A DNA stretch of 64,000 nucleotides from Ailanthus altissimus (lineage: Eukaryota; Streptophyta; Magnoliopsida; Sapindales; Simaroubaceae). The stretch spans positions 27,572,501 to 27,636,500 of the forward strand of contig OX327695.1 in NCBI GenBank assembly GCA_946807835.1. Direction: 5' to 3'. The notes beneath the pieces were generated by a model, which was given only the letters and a program-made list of their open reading frames with translations, had not been told where the DNA came from and searched no databases. Positions within the stretch are counted from its first letter, which is position 1; each line of letters opens with the position of its first letter. A program made the position numbers and the translations under genes. Of this stretch, positions 12,166 to 25,536 are shown piece after piece.

Positions 12166-14665
12166 GTATTAGAAAAATAGAAGAATCGACACAAATTTTC
12201 TTAGTTGTCAAGGTGTGCTATGCACTATTCTTAAAACTATTTCTACTCCTTCAAGATTAATAATCTTTATGCAAAAAAGTTTGTATGGTAGTATAGTTTT
12301 CAGGATTCAATGACAAATAGAATTGCAAGTGTGGACACTTTATGCAATTTTCTTCGATAACAAGTAATGACTTTGATATGGATTGAGTTGTAGAGAATTT
12401 TGTGAATCAAGGAAATGATTATTCAAAAAGTATCTTTCCAATTGAGAGCCTACAATATATAGAAAAGATATGTCTCCAGACACTGAATCTCTTCATAAAG
12501 CCATATTTTAAGGTATGATAAATTAGGCTCATAGTCATTCTATAACTTATAAGGTGTAATTTTATTTTATTTTGTATGAAATTCTATTTTATATATGGCA
12601 AGGAATTGGAATTGCTTCCCCCACAAGTTCATAGGAGCCCTAGAATTTATTAACATTCAATTCTTCATATCTTTTAAAGTTTTATTTTTCTTTTCAGATA
12701 CTTTATTTAATTCTAGAAAATATGAAGGTGTAACTTCATGGATAATTTCACTCTTCTAACAAGTTAGACATATATTCTCCTCCTCGATCAGTTCTTAATT
12801 TTTTTAATTTTCTTACCAAAATAGTTTTTAACTTCTTATTTGTAGATTAAGAACTTATTTAATGACTTATCTTTATTTCTCAATAGATATATACTGGTAT
12901 ATCTTGAGAAATCATCTTTATGTAAAATATTTTCCTCCTCTAATCATATTATCTTTTAGATCACCAAGGTCACTATGAATTAAACTGAGTAAATCAGTCT
13001 CTCTGAAAGCTAGTGATTTACAATTTTTCTTTATGGATATTCCTTCATGCATACATCATACTTATGAACATTATTTAAGTTCATATTAGAAAGTAAACCA
13101 AATATTTTTATTTTTCTTAAATAAAGATAATTCAAGTGACTAAGTGTATTATGCCATGCATCAAATGACTCAACAAAATAAACTGAAGAAGTACTTTCAT
13201 TAATCTTTGAATCAATCATACTCAATTTGAATAAATCATTAGAATAGTACCTCTTTTCAATGAATATTTCATTTTTTGTCATTACAAATTTGTCCCCTTT
13301 AAATGAGACTTTTACATTTACTTTATCAAGTATAAATACAAAAATAAGATTGTATCTAATGTTAGGAACATGTAATACATTGCTCAATACAAGAATTTTT
13401 TTTAAAAGTCAATTTAAGAAGAACATTCTCTTTTCTCACCATAGGTGCTAGAGAGAATCACCTAGTTAACCTTGTTTTTCTCCTTCTCTTGTTTGAACAT
13501 ATTCATTTAAAGCATTTCTGTCACCACATATATACTTTATGGTTCCAAAATCTATAACCCACTCTTTGTTGCCATTGACAATTATATTCACTTGGAAAAT
13601 CACAACAGCGACAATCACATTACCTTCTTATACCAAATTAGCTTTAGGAGTTTTATTATTTCCCCTCTTATCTCCTTTTCTATATTTATATTGATAAACA
13701 AAATAACCACTCTTATCACAAATAAAATAATTAATTTTCTTCTTGAATGAGAGCTTTGAATTATTAAAGTAAGGTTTATTTGTGGACTTTTGATACTTTT
13801 TACTAGGGTTTTGAATTCTTTGGTCTTCTCATTGTTCTCCCGTCGACAATTCTTCCCTTTAATTCTAACATGCACAATAGAATCTTCCAACTTCACATGT
13901 TTACTTTTGTGCTTGTTGCTTTTCTTGTAATCTTTATAAGCATTCGATAATTTTTCAATTAAGCAACAAACCACAAAAGGCTCAAGGAGAACAATACATT
14001 TATTCTTTAAATCAATGATTATTAAATAAAAATTATAAATTTGAGATGTCACATCTATTTCTTTAGATATTTTAAAATCTAAAAAGTTTGCAATAACATA
14101 CTTTGGGCACTAGTATCTTCAATGACTTATTTCTTCTTTAATTGTACTTAAATTTTATGTGCATATTTATATATTGAATAGACATCATAAAGCTCATTGA
14201 AAAGTGTGTGGAGAATGGTATTACGACATACCTTGTTCACCTTATTCTATTTGAAAAATTCTTCATTGTAATTTTTAGCATTGACCTCTGAAGAAGGTTG
14301 TGTGAAATACTCTACCATAGAAGAATTTGTAACCTCAAATAAAGATTTGGATTTAGCCAATAAAGAAGAATCACAAGTTGTATCCATAAAAATAATTTTA
14401 AAATTGTTAAAAAAATAGTAGAATGACACAATTTTTCTTGGTTGTTAAGGCGTGCTATGCACTGTTTTAAAAATTATTTCTACTTTTTCAATATTAATAA
14501 TTCATATGCAAAGAGTTTATATGGTACTATAGTTTATAGAATTCAATGACAAATAATATTGCAAGAATGTCCACTTTATGCAATTTTTTTGGACAATAAG
14601 TATCACTTTGAAATGGATTGATTTATGAAAAATTTTATGAATTAAAAAAAATGATTATCGACTTC
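12165..14665 (-). mobile_element. Deleted Copia element with probable ~260-300-bp LTRs
   Basis: The two copies of one sequence (about 12165-12470 and 14410-14665) flank a minus-strand interior. The interior begins next to the right copy with a gag-like start (MDTTCDSSLLAKSKSLFEV at 14382 downward), passes a Lys-rich linker (14052-13615) and reaches the integrase zinc-finger region (13387-13031, WHNTLSHLNYLYLRKI). Gag-to-integrase order toward the left copy supports these copies being LTRs. Protease catalytic residues, reverse transcriptase and RNase H are not seen. Exact LTR ends and a target duplication could not be set. Confidence 0.6.
13031..14382 (-). pseudogene. Copia gag/integrase fragments
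   Basis: Three broken frames: the gag N-terminus (14382-14247), a basic linker with KHKSKHVKLEDSIVHV (14052-13615), and the pre-integrase region with VPNIRYNLIFVFILDKVNV and an HX3H-type finger (13387-13031). They are the same family as the remnant at 3330-4680, which has the integrase core but not gag. Multiple frameshifts and stops. Confidence 0.65.
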
Positions 14666-15587
14666 GGAAATATATCTTAGCTCCAATAACATATAGAAAA
14701 TGGAGATATTCATGGTGAGGTCAGTGTGACTACGCATGAAGTAAGGAGCCAAAGTGTTATCAAGTTATAATGAGTTCTACATAAATTAGATTTTTTGTTG
14801 AAAAAAATTATTTTCAATTTACTTGTTCAAAAGGTTTTAATTAACTTTTGGGTGTTCTAGTCGCCTGGTCAACCTGTTAATATTGATCTCATCAAAAATA
14901 ATTGGGCCAAGTCGCTGTCATTCCTACTGATAAGATCAACACAAAGTGGTATCATCCCACAGAAAAACATTTTATTATTTCTTACTGCGATGATTTAGAC
15001 ATTAGTGATGTTAGTGTCTTACCAACTTCTAGTTTTTCCGGTTTAGAAATTATGTTGAACGGGACCAAGTTGGTGGCCAATTAGATCAGCTTAAGTTATT
15101 GTAGCTGCAGATAATTTGTGATTATAGCTTTTGAAATCCAGAAATATGGGAGCGTAAACCTCGACGCCTCACTATAATGTGGAGATACGTACGCTAGGTT
15201 TTGTCAACTGCAAGCTTAAACTCAATGAATTTTGGATTTAAACAGACAAAAGATAGTAGAAGCCAAAAGTTCTGAAATAAAGGACGTGAAACAAGCAGTT
15301 GTAGGGTATTGAGCAAAAATGTGGAATAATTAATTTATTTGTTCCCCTTCCATTTATTTTTTTTAGCTTAAAAGGAAGAGGTTGTATCTGAGCCTTTCTA
15401 TCTCTCATTTGTTTATGGTTTATATCCTTTTTGTTACAAATGGCTCATGGCTCCACCAATCTTGTTGTTCCAATCAAAATATCTAAACTTTTTATTTAGC
15501 GCCCGTCTCTTTTGGTGGTCCATATCAACCACCTAATACTTAATAGGATTCCATTTAGTTAATGTATCCTAAGAAAATTTTGAGAAA
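14666..15587. other. Unassigned stretch
   Basis: No recognised gene. A 60-codon frame at 14902-15084 (MGQVAVIPTDKINTKWYHP...) has a non-ATG start and no family I recognise. Composition is less AT-rich than the surroundings, so a decayed exon is possible but unproven. Confidence 0.3.
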
Positions 15588-18500
15588 TAGTGGAGAATAT
15601 TAGAGTTATTTAGTCTTTTTAAATTTAAGATATCTTTTAATTTAAGATATTTTTATTCTGTCAATTTTCATATCATATTGTGTCTATGGATCTCCTGCCC
15701 ACTCACACGCTCTTTATCAAATCCTCGTAGCAAAAAGGACTACTCCTGCTTGCTCTTGGCCTTGGCTGCATAGAGACATCTATTGAGTTCGTCTATGTAA
15801 TTTTTATACATTAATTCTTTTTATATAGATTAGAGATTTGATATTTATATAAATGTCATTTTTTGTAAATATTATTCTGAGTGAAAATATAGATACTTCA
15901 ATTTCTCTAACATACATCCGAGTTTTATTTTTAATTTTATCTAACATGGTATTAAAATTAAGTTATAAATCAAAGTCAAATTAATTTTATATTAAGTTAA
16001 TTTCAGAGCTTAGGTTAATTTTTTGGTCTTTCTTATTCAATCTTTGTTGCTATACTCTTTGGTGTCTAAAATTATTATTGCCACACAATTATTGTCGATT
16101 GTCTTCCACCACCCCTCGCCACCACTAACTTTGATTATCCAAACAGCAAGACTCAAATGTTATTGGCGATCTCATTCTTGCTCTCCACGCACCTCCATAT
16201 ACCGTCAATCGTTGTAAAATTATCACAACCTAAATTAAACCCTCCTTTCTCATTGCCATTATTTTTTGACAAGTTAGTGCATACCGTCAAACCAATCAAA
16301 CTCAAAATTGATTGGCAAACTCAATGGCACCGCTCAATCATTTGCTACCGTCTTAGATGTTGTCCCTTTTTTAATGCATTTGTCCTTATCGCTAACACCA
16401 TTCGATTTCTCATCATTGGATTTATCAATCTACCTCATTACATTTCTCGATCTACTCACCACAATTTAATTTATAAGGTCCTCTTTGAAAATATTTCAAA
16501 TTTCTCTTAAGGTTAGATTGCAAATTTTACTAAAAAGTTGAGATAAGATTTTAATTTCTTAAACCTTTCAGGTCATTCTGCAATTTATAAAATTTTTGGA
16601 ATCACTTTGTGATTTTTAATTTACTTAGGGCCCTTTTATAATTTACCAATAGATTTAGGGTCTTTCTAAAATTTATATAATTTTGGGGTTGAATCTGAAA
16701 GTTTACATAAATATAGGATCTGAGCGCCTTTTTTGTAAGTTTTTTTTATCGTACCAAGTTCAATTTTTTATTTCTTTCTACACCATTGATTTTTTTTTTT
16801 TTTAGATTTTTAAATTGAAAATTTTGTTATCTTGGCTCAATTAAAAATTTTGATTTATTAGATGAAGCCACCTAATAAAAATTTAGTGTTGCAACTCATC
16901 AAAAATTTTAATCTTTAATAACTTTTGGTCTCTTTACTGTTCTTTTATGATCTCTTAACAACACCTATAAATTTTTATTTTAAACTCTCTAACCATAATT
17001 TTTATATTAATACACTTGCACTCAATAATTATTTTCATTTTTTTATTAATGTGTTTGTATTTGTAGTAATTGACTGTGCTTGTCATTTTTAACAGCATTG
17101 ATACTTTTAAATAATATTATCTCTTTCTGACAATGATTGCTTTTCGTTGACAATAATTACCTTCTCCAATAACAATTATCTCATACACAATTTATTATAG
17201 ACTTATTATTATGTTATTTTATTATCTTTTTTCAATTTACTTCTTAATTTAATTACAAACTCAAGTTGTTTTCTTTACCTTGAGTTTGTGGAAGAATATT
17301 AGAGTTAGTATATTATTTAGTCTTTATCGATTAATTAAGATATCTCCTAATTTATGATATTTTTTATTATGTTAACTTTCATATTATAGTCATAATTTTT
17401 TTGTATTAATTCTTTCCATATAAATTAGAGATTTAATGCATGTATAAAAATTACCTCTTATTTAAATTATTGTTTAGAATAAAAATACAAAGACTCCAAT
17501 TTCTCTTACATATATAATATCATAACTGTTGGAATGTTTTATTGTTATGACATTCATAACATAACGGAATAAAAAATAAAAAATTCTATAATCTTTGTTT
17601 TCATTAGATAAAAACACTTTTTATGTAAGAATCTTATGAATATATGAATTTGATGTTAAAGTAAATAAATTTTAACAAAAACATACCTTGAATTCACGTA
17701 GAGTTTTCTTCTACCAAAGGATTCCAAACCAAGCCTCTTATTCTACAGTGAGAGGAAGAGTGAGTTTTTTTTTTCTTCTCTAAAAAATATGTATCCTACG
17801 TTTTTCACATATGTGTGTTGTGTTTTATTTAGACTAGTTTTCTTATTTTAAAATAATAATTTAATTAATAATATTTACTAATTAAATTATTATCTCTTAA
17901 AATGAAACCTAATTCATGTAAACCACATAGAGTCTTACTCTTTGTGGTTAACATATAATACTCAACATTTGAGTATTATTAGTCTTTTAATGAAAGAAAA
18001 ATACTAAAATTAAAATTAAACTCTTTTTGATATTTTTAAAAATTATCCTTAAGATTTTATTTATTTAATTTCTTAAATTAAATATTTAATTATATTTGGA
18101 TAAAATCTTATCTATATTAATTAATTCTTAATTAATTAATTTTATCCAAATATAAACTATACGTATTTGAAAATTATTTTTTTGGAATAAACAATTTGTG
18201 TAATAACACAATCCTTTTTATTTGTTCACTGTAATAACGAAAGAGGTGGTATTGGGGACCTATGGACCTACAATTTCAAGCTCCAATAAATTTTGAATAA
18301 TTAATTAAACTCTTTAATTAATTAATTTAATTTATTAATTTCAGTGTTATTCCATTAAAAACCTGGAATTGCACTCTTGAAATTGTAGATATAATTTACT
18401 CAGAAAACTTAGAGCAATCCATTGATTTAATCACTACGTGCAATTTAACCCTCCATAGATGGTTCATAATTAGAGTTAGGTTAATTACCATTTTACCCCT

Positions 18501-19257
18501 CTAATTATTTCTTTATCCTTAAATACCATTAATTCACCAATAAATAATTAATTTGTAATATTATTACAAATTACGCGCTTTAACCGTTCAGTTCTAAAAT
18601 TAACCCTTAAGAGAACCTTCTTTCTAACTTCCATTAAGAATGAATGAATTCTATATCTGTAAATCATATTCTCAACCGTTTATCTCACAATGCTATCAAA
18701 ATATAAGTTTTTAGTCTGTTCTTTAAACAAACCGTAATGAGTATTTCAAATGACATAATGATACAAACAAGAGTTTATGATCACTCAGGATTAAGGTTAA
18801 TCAGCATATGATCATCGGTTGACATTATTTGAATTCTTAATTAACAACGGTATTTTACATAAGAATTCAAACTATGTCTGGTCCAGTCCTATATAATCAT
18901 ATTATATAGTGCATCCACCATAATGTCACTACATTAGTGATCCGGATAAGATCACTACATTTTAAATGTTTGTAGACCGCACTAATAATATTTAATTAAA
19001 GATCTCAAACTTTAATTAATTTATTACGGACTTTTCCTGTTTATTATTCATAACTTTAATCTTCTTGTATATAACAATTATATACTAAAATTATAATTAC
19101 ATAAATAAATAAGAGATTTTTTTATATTTATTTCATAAAATTATAAACACTCATCAAATATAAAATTACAACTTTATTAATTTTATAAAAACAATATAAA
19201 TACATACTTTTAGGATATTATCCCTAACAATAACTTCAATTTTAAATTTATCTAATA
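15588..19257 (+). mobile_element. Old short LTR element split by a solo LTR
   Basis: The left LTR (about 15588-15946) and right LTR (about 17287-17526 plus 19235-19257) share GGAGAATATTAGAGTTA-type starts, an AATTTAAGATATCTTTTAATTT stretch and ends near TTATCTAACA. Directly after the left LTR comes TGGTATTAAAATT, a decayed initiator Met-tRNA primer site. Before the right LTR comes ACCTTGAGTTTG, resembling the polypurine region of many Copia elements. The 1.3-kb interior has only small frames (16023-16217, 16157-16510) without recognisable domains, so it is non-autonomous or decayed. Confidence 0.6.
17527..19229. mobile_element. Solo LTR (1703 bp) inside the 3' LTR of an older element
   Basis: Starts TGTTGGAATGTTTTATTG and ends GGATATTATCCCTAACA (TG...CA). 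It is flanked by a perfect 5-bp duplication ATAAC at 17522-17526 and 19230-19234. No primer site or coding region lies between, so it is a single LTR left after recombination. It interrupts the right LTR of the element at 15588-19257. Confidence 0.85.
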
Positions 19258-21190
19258 TAAAATATGCAAAATATTACTATTGTACTAATCCATGATTACT
19301 CTTCTTTTACAGAAGCTACATTTAAAAAAAAAAATTTAAAACAAACACATTAATTATTAAAAGAATTTCGGACATGACAATAACATTAAGTAGTTTACTT
19401 ATCCCAAAAATATAAATTAGTGCGTTTCAAAAGACTATAAACGTTTATTGAAGGACAGCGAGGAATATGATATAACATCCAAAATCCTTCTTTTTTAATT
19501 TATAAAATGACAATTATTATGATTTTTTTTTAATAAAGTAGTAAAGTAACCAAATATCTATCCTTTTTTTTTGTAAAAAAAAAACAATTTTAAGTAAATC
19601 ATTCATGAAAGAAAGAGGGAGTTAATTAGAAATATAATTAATCTAGTGTGTTTAGGGAGAAATATGATAACAATAATAAAGGACCAAATCTAATAATATA
19701 AGACCAATTTCAAGCCTAAAAGTAAACCGAGATTTTGTAAGTAATGATGTTATCATTCATGAATTTCATTAGCAATTTTGTAATGCCGAAAATTCTATCT
19801 AGCATTTAAGCATCGATACGAAGCAATCTATTGATAACGAATTTCCACATTTCGGATACAAATTAAATCATCACCAACCTCGCTCTCGTTTCTTAACCAC
19901 AATATAATTAAATAATACTAACCTACGTTAATATCAAAATCTAATCAATTAATTGTACGAAAATGACTCTTAGTGCTTATAATGGACTTTCATTTTCTTC
20001 CATTAAAAAAAAAATTATTTAATTTGATATTTGTGAATAATTACTCCATTACCATCTAAATAGATGTGAGTAATTATTTGTTATTATCCAAACTTTCAAA
20101 AAAAACAAATTGTGAGTTGTTGTTAGTTTATCTTCTAGAATTTGTGCATATAACTATACAATTATCCATGCATGTATCTTTATAATTCTTTTACATATTT
20201 CATAAATATAAATACATGTATATTCATAATTTGTTAATTTTTATACATATGAATCGCTTTAATAGATATTAAAAATTATGATCGTACCATTAATGACTTG
20301 ACATTATTTTCATGATCTCAATTAATACTTTGAGATTATACATATCTGATTTCAAATGTTAGGAAACCATTATTACCCTCCAAATTTTTTCATATATGCC
20401 TTGTTTTTTAAAAGATTTATACTTATTAAAGAGAGTAGTTGATTATTTTTTTAATGCCATTTGTTTCCTAAAAATTCTCCAAAAAAAATTGTAACGAATA
20501 TTTTAAAAAAAACTTAAAGAGGTAACTATGTTTTTCCCTCAAATATTTAAAAAAGATTTGAAATGCCATTTCAATAAAATAATTTCCCCCACAAATAATT
20601 ATCAATCCCAATAGCAATTTCGAACCTAAATTAACTTTATTGGACATTAATGGAAGGCCAGAATCCATAAGAGGGAGAATAGCTCCTATGATTTATTTAT
20701 TTATTAGGAAGAAAGCAATTTAAATTACCGCGACTAATTAATATGCAGGTGCACTGAAATTTTTTTAAAATATCTATAGTTATTTGTTAAAATTTTTAAT
20801 TGTCTTAATATTAATTGTTTAGAATTTAACACTTTAAAATTCTAACATACGTGTAAGACTTTACTCATAAATAAATAAAAATAAAAAATTTTATACATAC
20901 AATATAAATAAATAATTACACACAAAATATAAAAATTATGTACTTCAACAACTACTTACATCTACAATAAATCGATTCCACTGTTAAATCTCTAGCAAAT
21001 TCCTCACTTGATACAGCGGTGTTCCGGTAGGTAGCAATTAGCATGTGACTGCAGTATGTCATATTATGGCTTTCGGGTCATTAACGGACATGATGAATTT
21101 GTTCTCAGTTTAAGTTTTAATCATAATAATATTTTATTTTTAATGAATGAAATACCGTACATAGAGAATACTCATAAATTTTTTTGTTAA
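19258..21190. other. AT-rich intergenic DNA
   Basis: Nothing recognised. Long A and T runs, no domain-bearing frame; the 66-codon frame at 20468-20668 has no recognisable features. Confidence 0.4.
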
Positions 21191-21719
21191 TGTGATGCAA
21201 TACAAAAGTGGTATTAGATATCATTTTAGTGTACAAATTCATATACTAGAAACAATCACAAAGAACAAAGTAAAAAAAATTCACAATGAAACAACACAAT
21301 TCTGAATTGAGAAATTAACTGAAATATTATTAATAATTGTACGAGAAAAAATTGGTAACAATAAGTTAATTTATAATTAATAATTTAATACTAATCCTAA
21401 TAAGAAAAAAAATCTAACTACAAAAGGATTTTTATCTAAAACAAATTAAATAAGAAATCTAAATAATATGTGGACTTCGAATTAGACTCGAATTCGGCAT
21501 TAATTGTTCTCTCCTTTAAACAGCAAAAAAAAGAAAAAAACTGGTTCTCAAGTTTTGTAATGAACAAAAAAAAAGGACTATTAGAAGCATGAAACCTAAA
21601 GTAGACCATTATATTATTACGTTGTGGCTCGAATATGCAACTATTGTAGTCATCTTCTTACCTAGTTTTATAACTTTCTTTCAGTTTTTTCATATTTGTG
21701 CTCGATTGGAATTCTAAGT

Positions 21720-22500
21720 TGTTGGTGTATAAACTCTCACTTAGAACACTAAATACAAATAACTCTAGTATTATTAATCTGCTATTAATTGTACAAAAAT
21801 AATTACGAACAAAATAACAATTATTGAATTGTTTAAATGAAAGTAATACTCAGCATATACGTATTAGGAAATAAAACACTAAGCCCCAATATCGAATTTG
21901 ATAATCAAACACTCAATCACACTAATATATTGCAATACACCACAATATATCACAAGTATGAAGCAACCCAACGAATTAAAAAATCAATCACATAGATAAT
22001 ACGTAGAAATAACAAAAATACGAATATATCACAACACAACGTATACGTGGTTTGGCCAAATACGCATACGTCCACAGTGGATCAAAGATCCAAGCCTTTT
22101 TATTGATTCCTGGGATTGTAAGGATTACAAGTGAGAGATTTGGAGCTCAAATGATCAAAATACACACTTGAACAGTGTATTTTCTTTGTATTTCGGCCCC
22201 CTCTTTTTTCTCTCACTTCCTCTCTCTCAAACCCTAAAAATAGAAGGAATAGCACGAGCGCCGCGGCGTGGGCAACTTATGCCTATTCTGGAAGTGGCGC
22301 TCCGGCCAATGCCTTCCAATGTCGCGACATTCACACCTAGGAATTTTTTCCTTATTTTTTGCATTTCTCAAGCATTATTCCATTGAGTTTTTGACCCCTT
22401 TCGACTATTTTTTTGGCTTCATTTCAACTTCGAATTGGTCCCCGAATTGGTCCTCGATTTAATGCTAATCAACACATGATTTTGAATCACCAATTCAATA
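21720..22500 (-). repeat. 3' LTR of the nested gag-only element
   Basis: 781 bp. GC-rich word block at about 22253-22340. The TATA box present in the 5' LTR is missing here: the corresponding site reads AAAATAGAAGGAATAGCAC. Confidence 0.85.
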
Positions 22501-22564
22501 AATTCCCTCCTTGATTCAAATTTTCCAAAGAGATTAATTGGGATCCATCCACCACATCACACGC

Positions 22565-23185
22565 TCAACTACCTAGCGGTGATCCAGTTAAGTCACTCAG
22601 ACTTAACTCTTTTGTCTTCAGTGATTTAGGCCTCCACAGGTACGAATGCTTCAAATGTAAGTTAGTTTGATTGTGATCTCTTCGACAACTCATGACACAT
22701 AGACCACAATGCCTCGGTGGCTGCAACTTATATTTTCTAACAACTCCCTTACTAGTCATTCCCTTCCGGCCTTTACCACTTCGGTGAGTATCACTAAGAT
22801 GCTGCCTCTCTCTATGCCCCTCCTCAACAGCAACACATGCAAATGAGTCGGAATGCAATTTCTCAACAACACATGCTGACTTACTCTCAGACTGCACTCT
22901 CTCAACAACACATGTTGAATCTAACTTGGCATACTCATCAACAATACATGTTCTTACAGCATTTTCAACAAGCACAAATAAACCATTATGCTTCTCACCC
23001 TACATAATAGTAATCATCTCTCTTGCTACTGTTAGTAATCCTTTTTCATCTTTGAATGAATATCCCACTTGATCTAGTATACTTAGAGAAATCAAGTTCC
23101 TCTTAAGAGTAGGAACATATCTTACATTCTGCACTTCCTTAATCTTTCCATCATGCAATTTCATCCTCACACTACCAATTCCCAT
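22565..23185 (-). pseudogene. Protease/pre-integrase end and pol tail of the nested element
   Basis: 23185-23000 reads MGIGSVRMKLHDGKIKEVQN, then VRYVPTLKRNLISLSILDQ, the end of the protease/pre-integrase region. 22975-22565 carries a Cys/His-poor insert and ends in LWRPKSLKTKELSLSDLTG. The DLTG motif matches the extreme C-terminus of the full Copia element's pol (CKDLTGV at 42892 onward). No integrase, reverse transcriptase or RNase H lies between. The protease start is separated from it by the solo LTR at 23206-24554. Confidence 0.7.
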
Positions 23186-23205
23186 AAATTTACAAGTTAT
23201 ATCAC

Positions 23206-24554
23206 TGATAGGAGTGTAAAAGTACTATTACTATTTGTACCAAACTTTCGTATTTTACTCCAAATCATAACTATTTGGCTATTTAATTGTAATTTTTTTT
23301 ATCATAAATAGATGCACGATGGAAAATCTGACGTATATGAATAAACGGGAAGCGAATCGAACGTCAAAATACGAAAGGGGCACCAGGGCTGAGGGCCGCA
23401 GTGCCCAGCGACTGAGCGCCGTAGCGCCCACAACCCAGCGTTACGGCGTTCACAACGGTGAACAGTATCAAAAAATAGTATTTTTGCTATAGCATCCATG
23501 AATAGTATTTTTACTACAGTAACTCGTAAACAATATTTTGAAGATAAAAAACCTATAAATAGAAAATCAAAAACCCTAAGAGAAAATAGGAGAAAACGAA
23601 GATAGAAAAGAGGCAAAAACTTAGAGAGAGAATTCATAACACAAAATCAAATATCAAAACTAAAGATTGAAGAACCAAAATCAAGATTCAAGATTCAAGC
23701 TTCAAGCCAAGATTGAGGGAGAAGCATATCAAGGAGTTACTTTGATTAGTTTTTCTTCTCTTTCTTTATCATTATGTTCTTTTTCTTGTTGATCTTTATG
23801 AATTGGTTTGATACTTTTAATTTTATGATGGGTTAATTTGTTCATCTAGGGTTAGACTATGTAAACCTAGTATGGATTTGGATTGTATTAAATTTTAGTT
23901 TATGAACTTGATAAATTCAATTGATTGATTCTATCTTGTGTTCAATGTTTTCATTATACCTGATCAAAATTTTGGATGATTGAGGAACCATGATGAACTC
24001 GACAGATGGATTCATGTGTTTAACCTAGGATAGTTTGATGCATGATCATAGGGTAATAACTATGAGTTCCATCTAAGATAGACATATACCTAGGTGGCAT
24101 GTATGGTATAATTTAGACTTGATCTTAATGAATTACATTCTAATTTGATTACCATAAACATATAGATGATTGTTAGAATGCGTAATATAGTCACTTGACC
24201 ATCGACAGAGTCTTGTGATGATATTAGTGTCTAAGCCAATCAATTGGTATTAAGGGATTAACTAAGTAGTTAATGAATCCAATGAAATACTAGGGGACGA
24301 GTCAAAACCCTAAATTATCTTTATTTGTGAATTCTATTCTTTATTTTTTTGTTTAGTTAATTGATAGAATTAAATTAGTTAAATAAATTTCAGATTGTGA
24401 TTTTCTGAATAAAAGTTAAGTAGGTATAATTTTAGTACTTGATTTATAGAATTATATTGTATAGTCCTTGTGGGATCGATATCTGGACTTAAAATCCTAT
24501 ATTACTTGATACGATAGCGTGCACTTGCGCTTAGCTACTATAGCATCACAATCA
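23206..24554 (+). mobile_element. Solo LTR (1349 bp), innermost level of the nest
   Basis: Begins TGATAGGAGTGTAAAAG and ends AGCATCACAATCA, with TGAT/ATCA inverted ends and a perfect target duplication ATCAC at 23201-23205 and 24555-24559. It interrupts the protease frame of the gag-only element. It carries a GC-rich word block (about 23380-23460) and a TATA box (CCTATAAATAG, about 23552). The 3' part (GTGGGATCGATATCTGGACTT, then GTGCACTTGCG) resembles LTRs of Ty3/Gypsy Tat/Athila-type elements; that assignment is from memory. Confidence 0.85.
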
Positions 24555-24687
24555 ATCACCGCCCACCAATACATTACCATCAATAGGACGATAATTGGCA
24601 AATAAGGACCTGTCATAACAAATGTGAACTACAACCAAAGTCAAGTATCCATTCACCAGCCATTTTACCATCTAAAGCCACCAATGT

Positions 24688-25497
24688 CTATGTAATTTCA
24701 TAGTCTAACTCATAAGCTATTGCAGCATCAGCTTCTGGTCTTTTTCCTTGCATTTTGGCTCTCTTCTCAGGACAATCCCTTATCAAGTGCCCTTCATTTC
24801 TGCAAAAGTAACACTTCTTGGATTTCCATCCAAGTTTCAATCCTGAACCACATTTCTGCCATGCATTTCTACTAACGATCTTCCCCATTGCAGCCAATTC
24901 AGCTGCACTACTTGAAGACTCTGATCTTCGGGTCAATTTCTTGAAATTCAACGAGACTTTAACATCCGAAACTGTTAAAGTCTCTCTGCTATACATGAGT
25001 GTGTCCACAAAATGTTCATAACTCAGAGGTAGTGAACTCAACAAGATTAGTGCTTTATCTTCCTCACTGATCTTCACATCTATGGTCTCAAGATCAATGA
25101 TAATCTTGTTGAAAACTTCAATATGGTCTTTAACCGAAGTCTCCTCAGCCATAGACAACTGAAATAGTCTCTTCTTGACGTATAGACAATTAGCTAATGA
25201 CTTTGTTATATACAAACTATCAAGCTTCTTCCAAAAATCAAGAGCAGTTTTCTCTTTACCAACCTCCTTCAACACTTCATCACCCAATGACAGAATTATC
25301 TCACTTCGGGCTTTCCTATCGATCATTTGCGGATCAAGGTCACTTGAAGATGTTGTAGGCTTCTCACTTATACTAGAGGTATCATCTATAGCTGATTCAA
25401 GTCCTAGACACTGTAACATAACCATCATTTTAACCTTCCACAAATTAAAATTATTATGCCCGATAAATTTCTCAACTTCATACTTCTGGGATGCCAT
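24688..25497 (-). CDS. Copia-type gag of the nested gag-only element
   Basis: An uninterrupted 269-codon frame. The ATG at 25497 (MASQKYEVEKFIGHNNFNLWK) is chosen because relatives start with M-A-x-x-K-Y-E-V-E-K-F; seven upstream codons open with TTG. The UBN2-type gag domain spans roughly residues 10-190, with FNLWKVKM, RSEIILSLGDEVLKEVG and FNKIIIDLETIDV. A complete CX2CX4HX4C zinc knuckle, CYFCRNEGHLIRDC, lies near residues 227-240. Gag packages element RNA in cytoplasmic particles. The frame stops at ELDYEIT before the protease; relatives continue into pol. It is the best-preserved retroelement frame in the window. Confidence 0.8.
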   Translation of the reverse strand: MASQKYEVEKFIGHNNFNLWKVKMMVMLQCLGLESAIDDTSSISEKPTTSSSDLDPQMIDRKARSEIILSLGDEVLKEVGKEKTALDFWKKLDSLYITKSLANCLYVKKRLFQLSMAEETSVKDHIEVFNKIIIDLETIDVKISEEDKALILLSSLPLSYEHFVDTLMYSRETLTVSDVKVSLNFKKLTRRSESSSSAAELAAMGKIVSRNAWQKCGSGLKLGWKSKKCYFCRNEGHLIRDCPEKRAKMQGKRPEADAAIAYELDYEIT

Positions 25498-25536
25498 AAT
25501 TATATCAAATTCGTACAATATGCTCTAATACTAGTT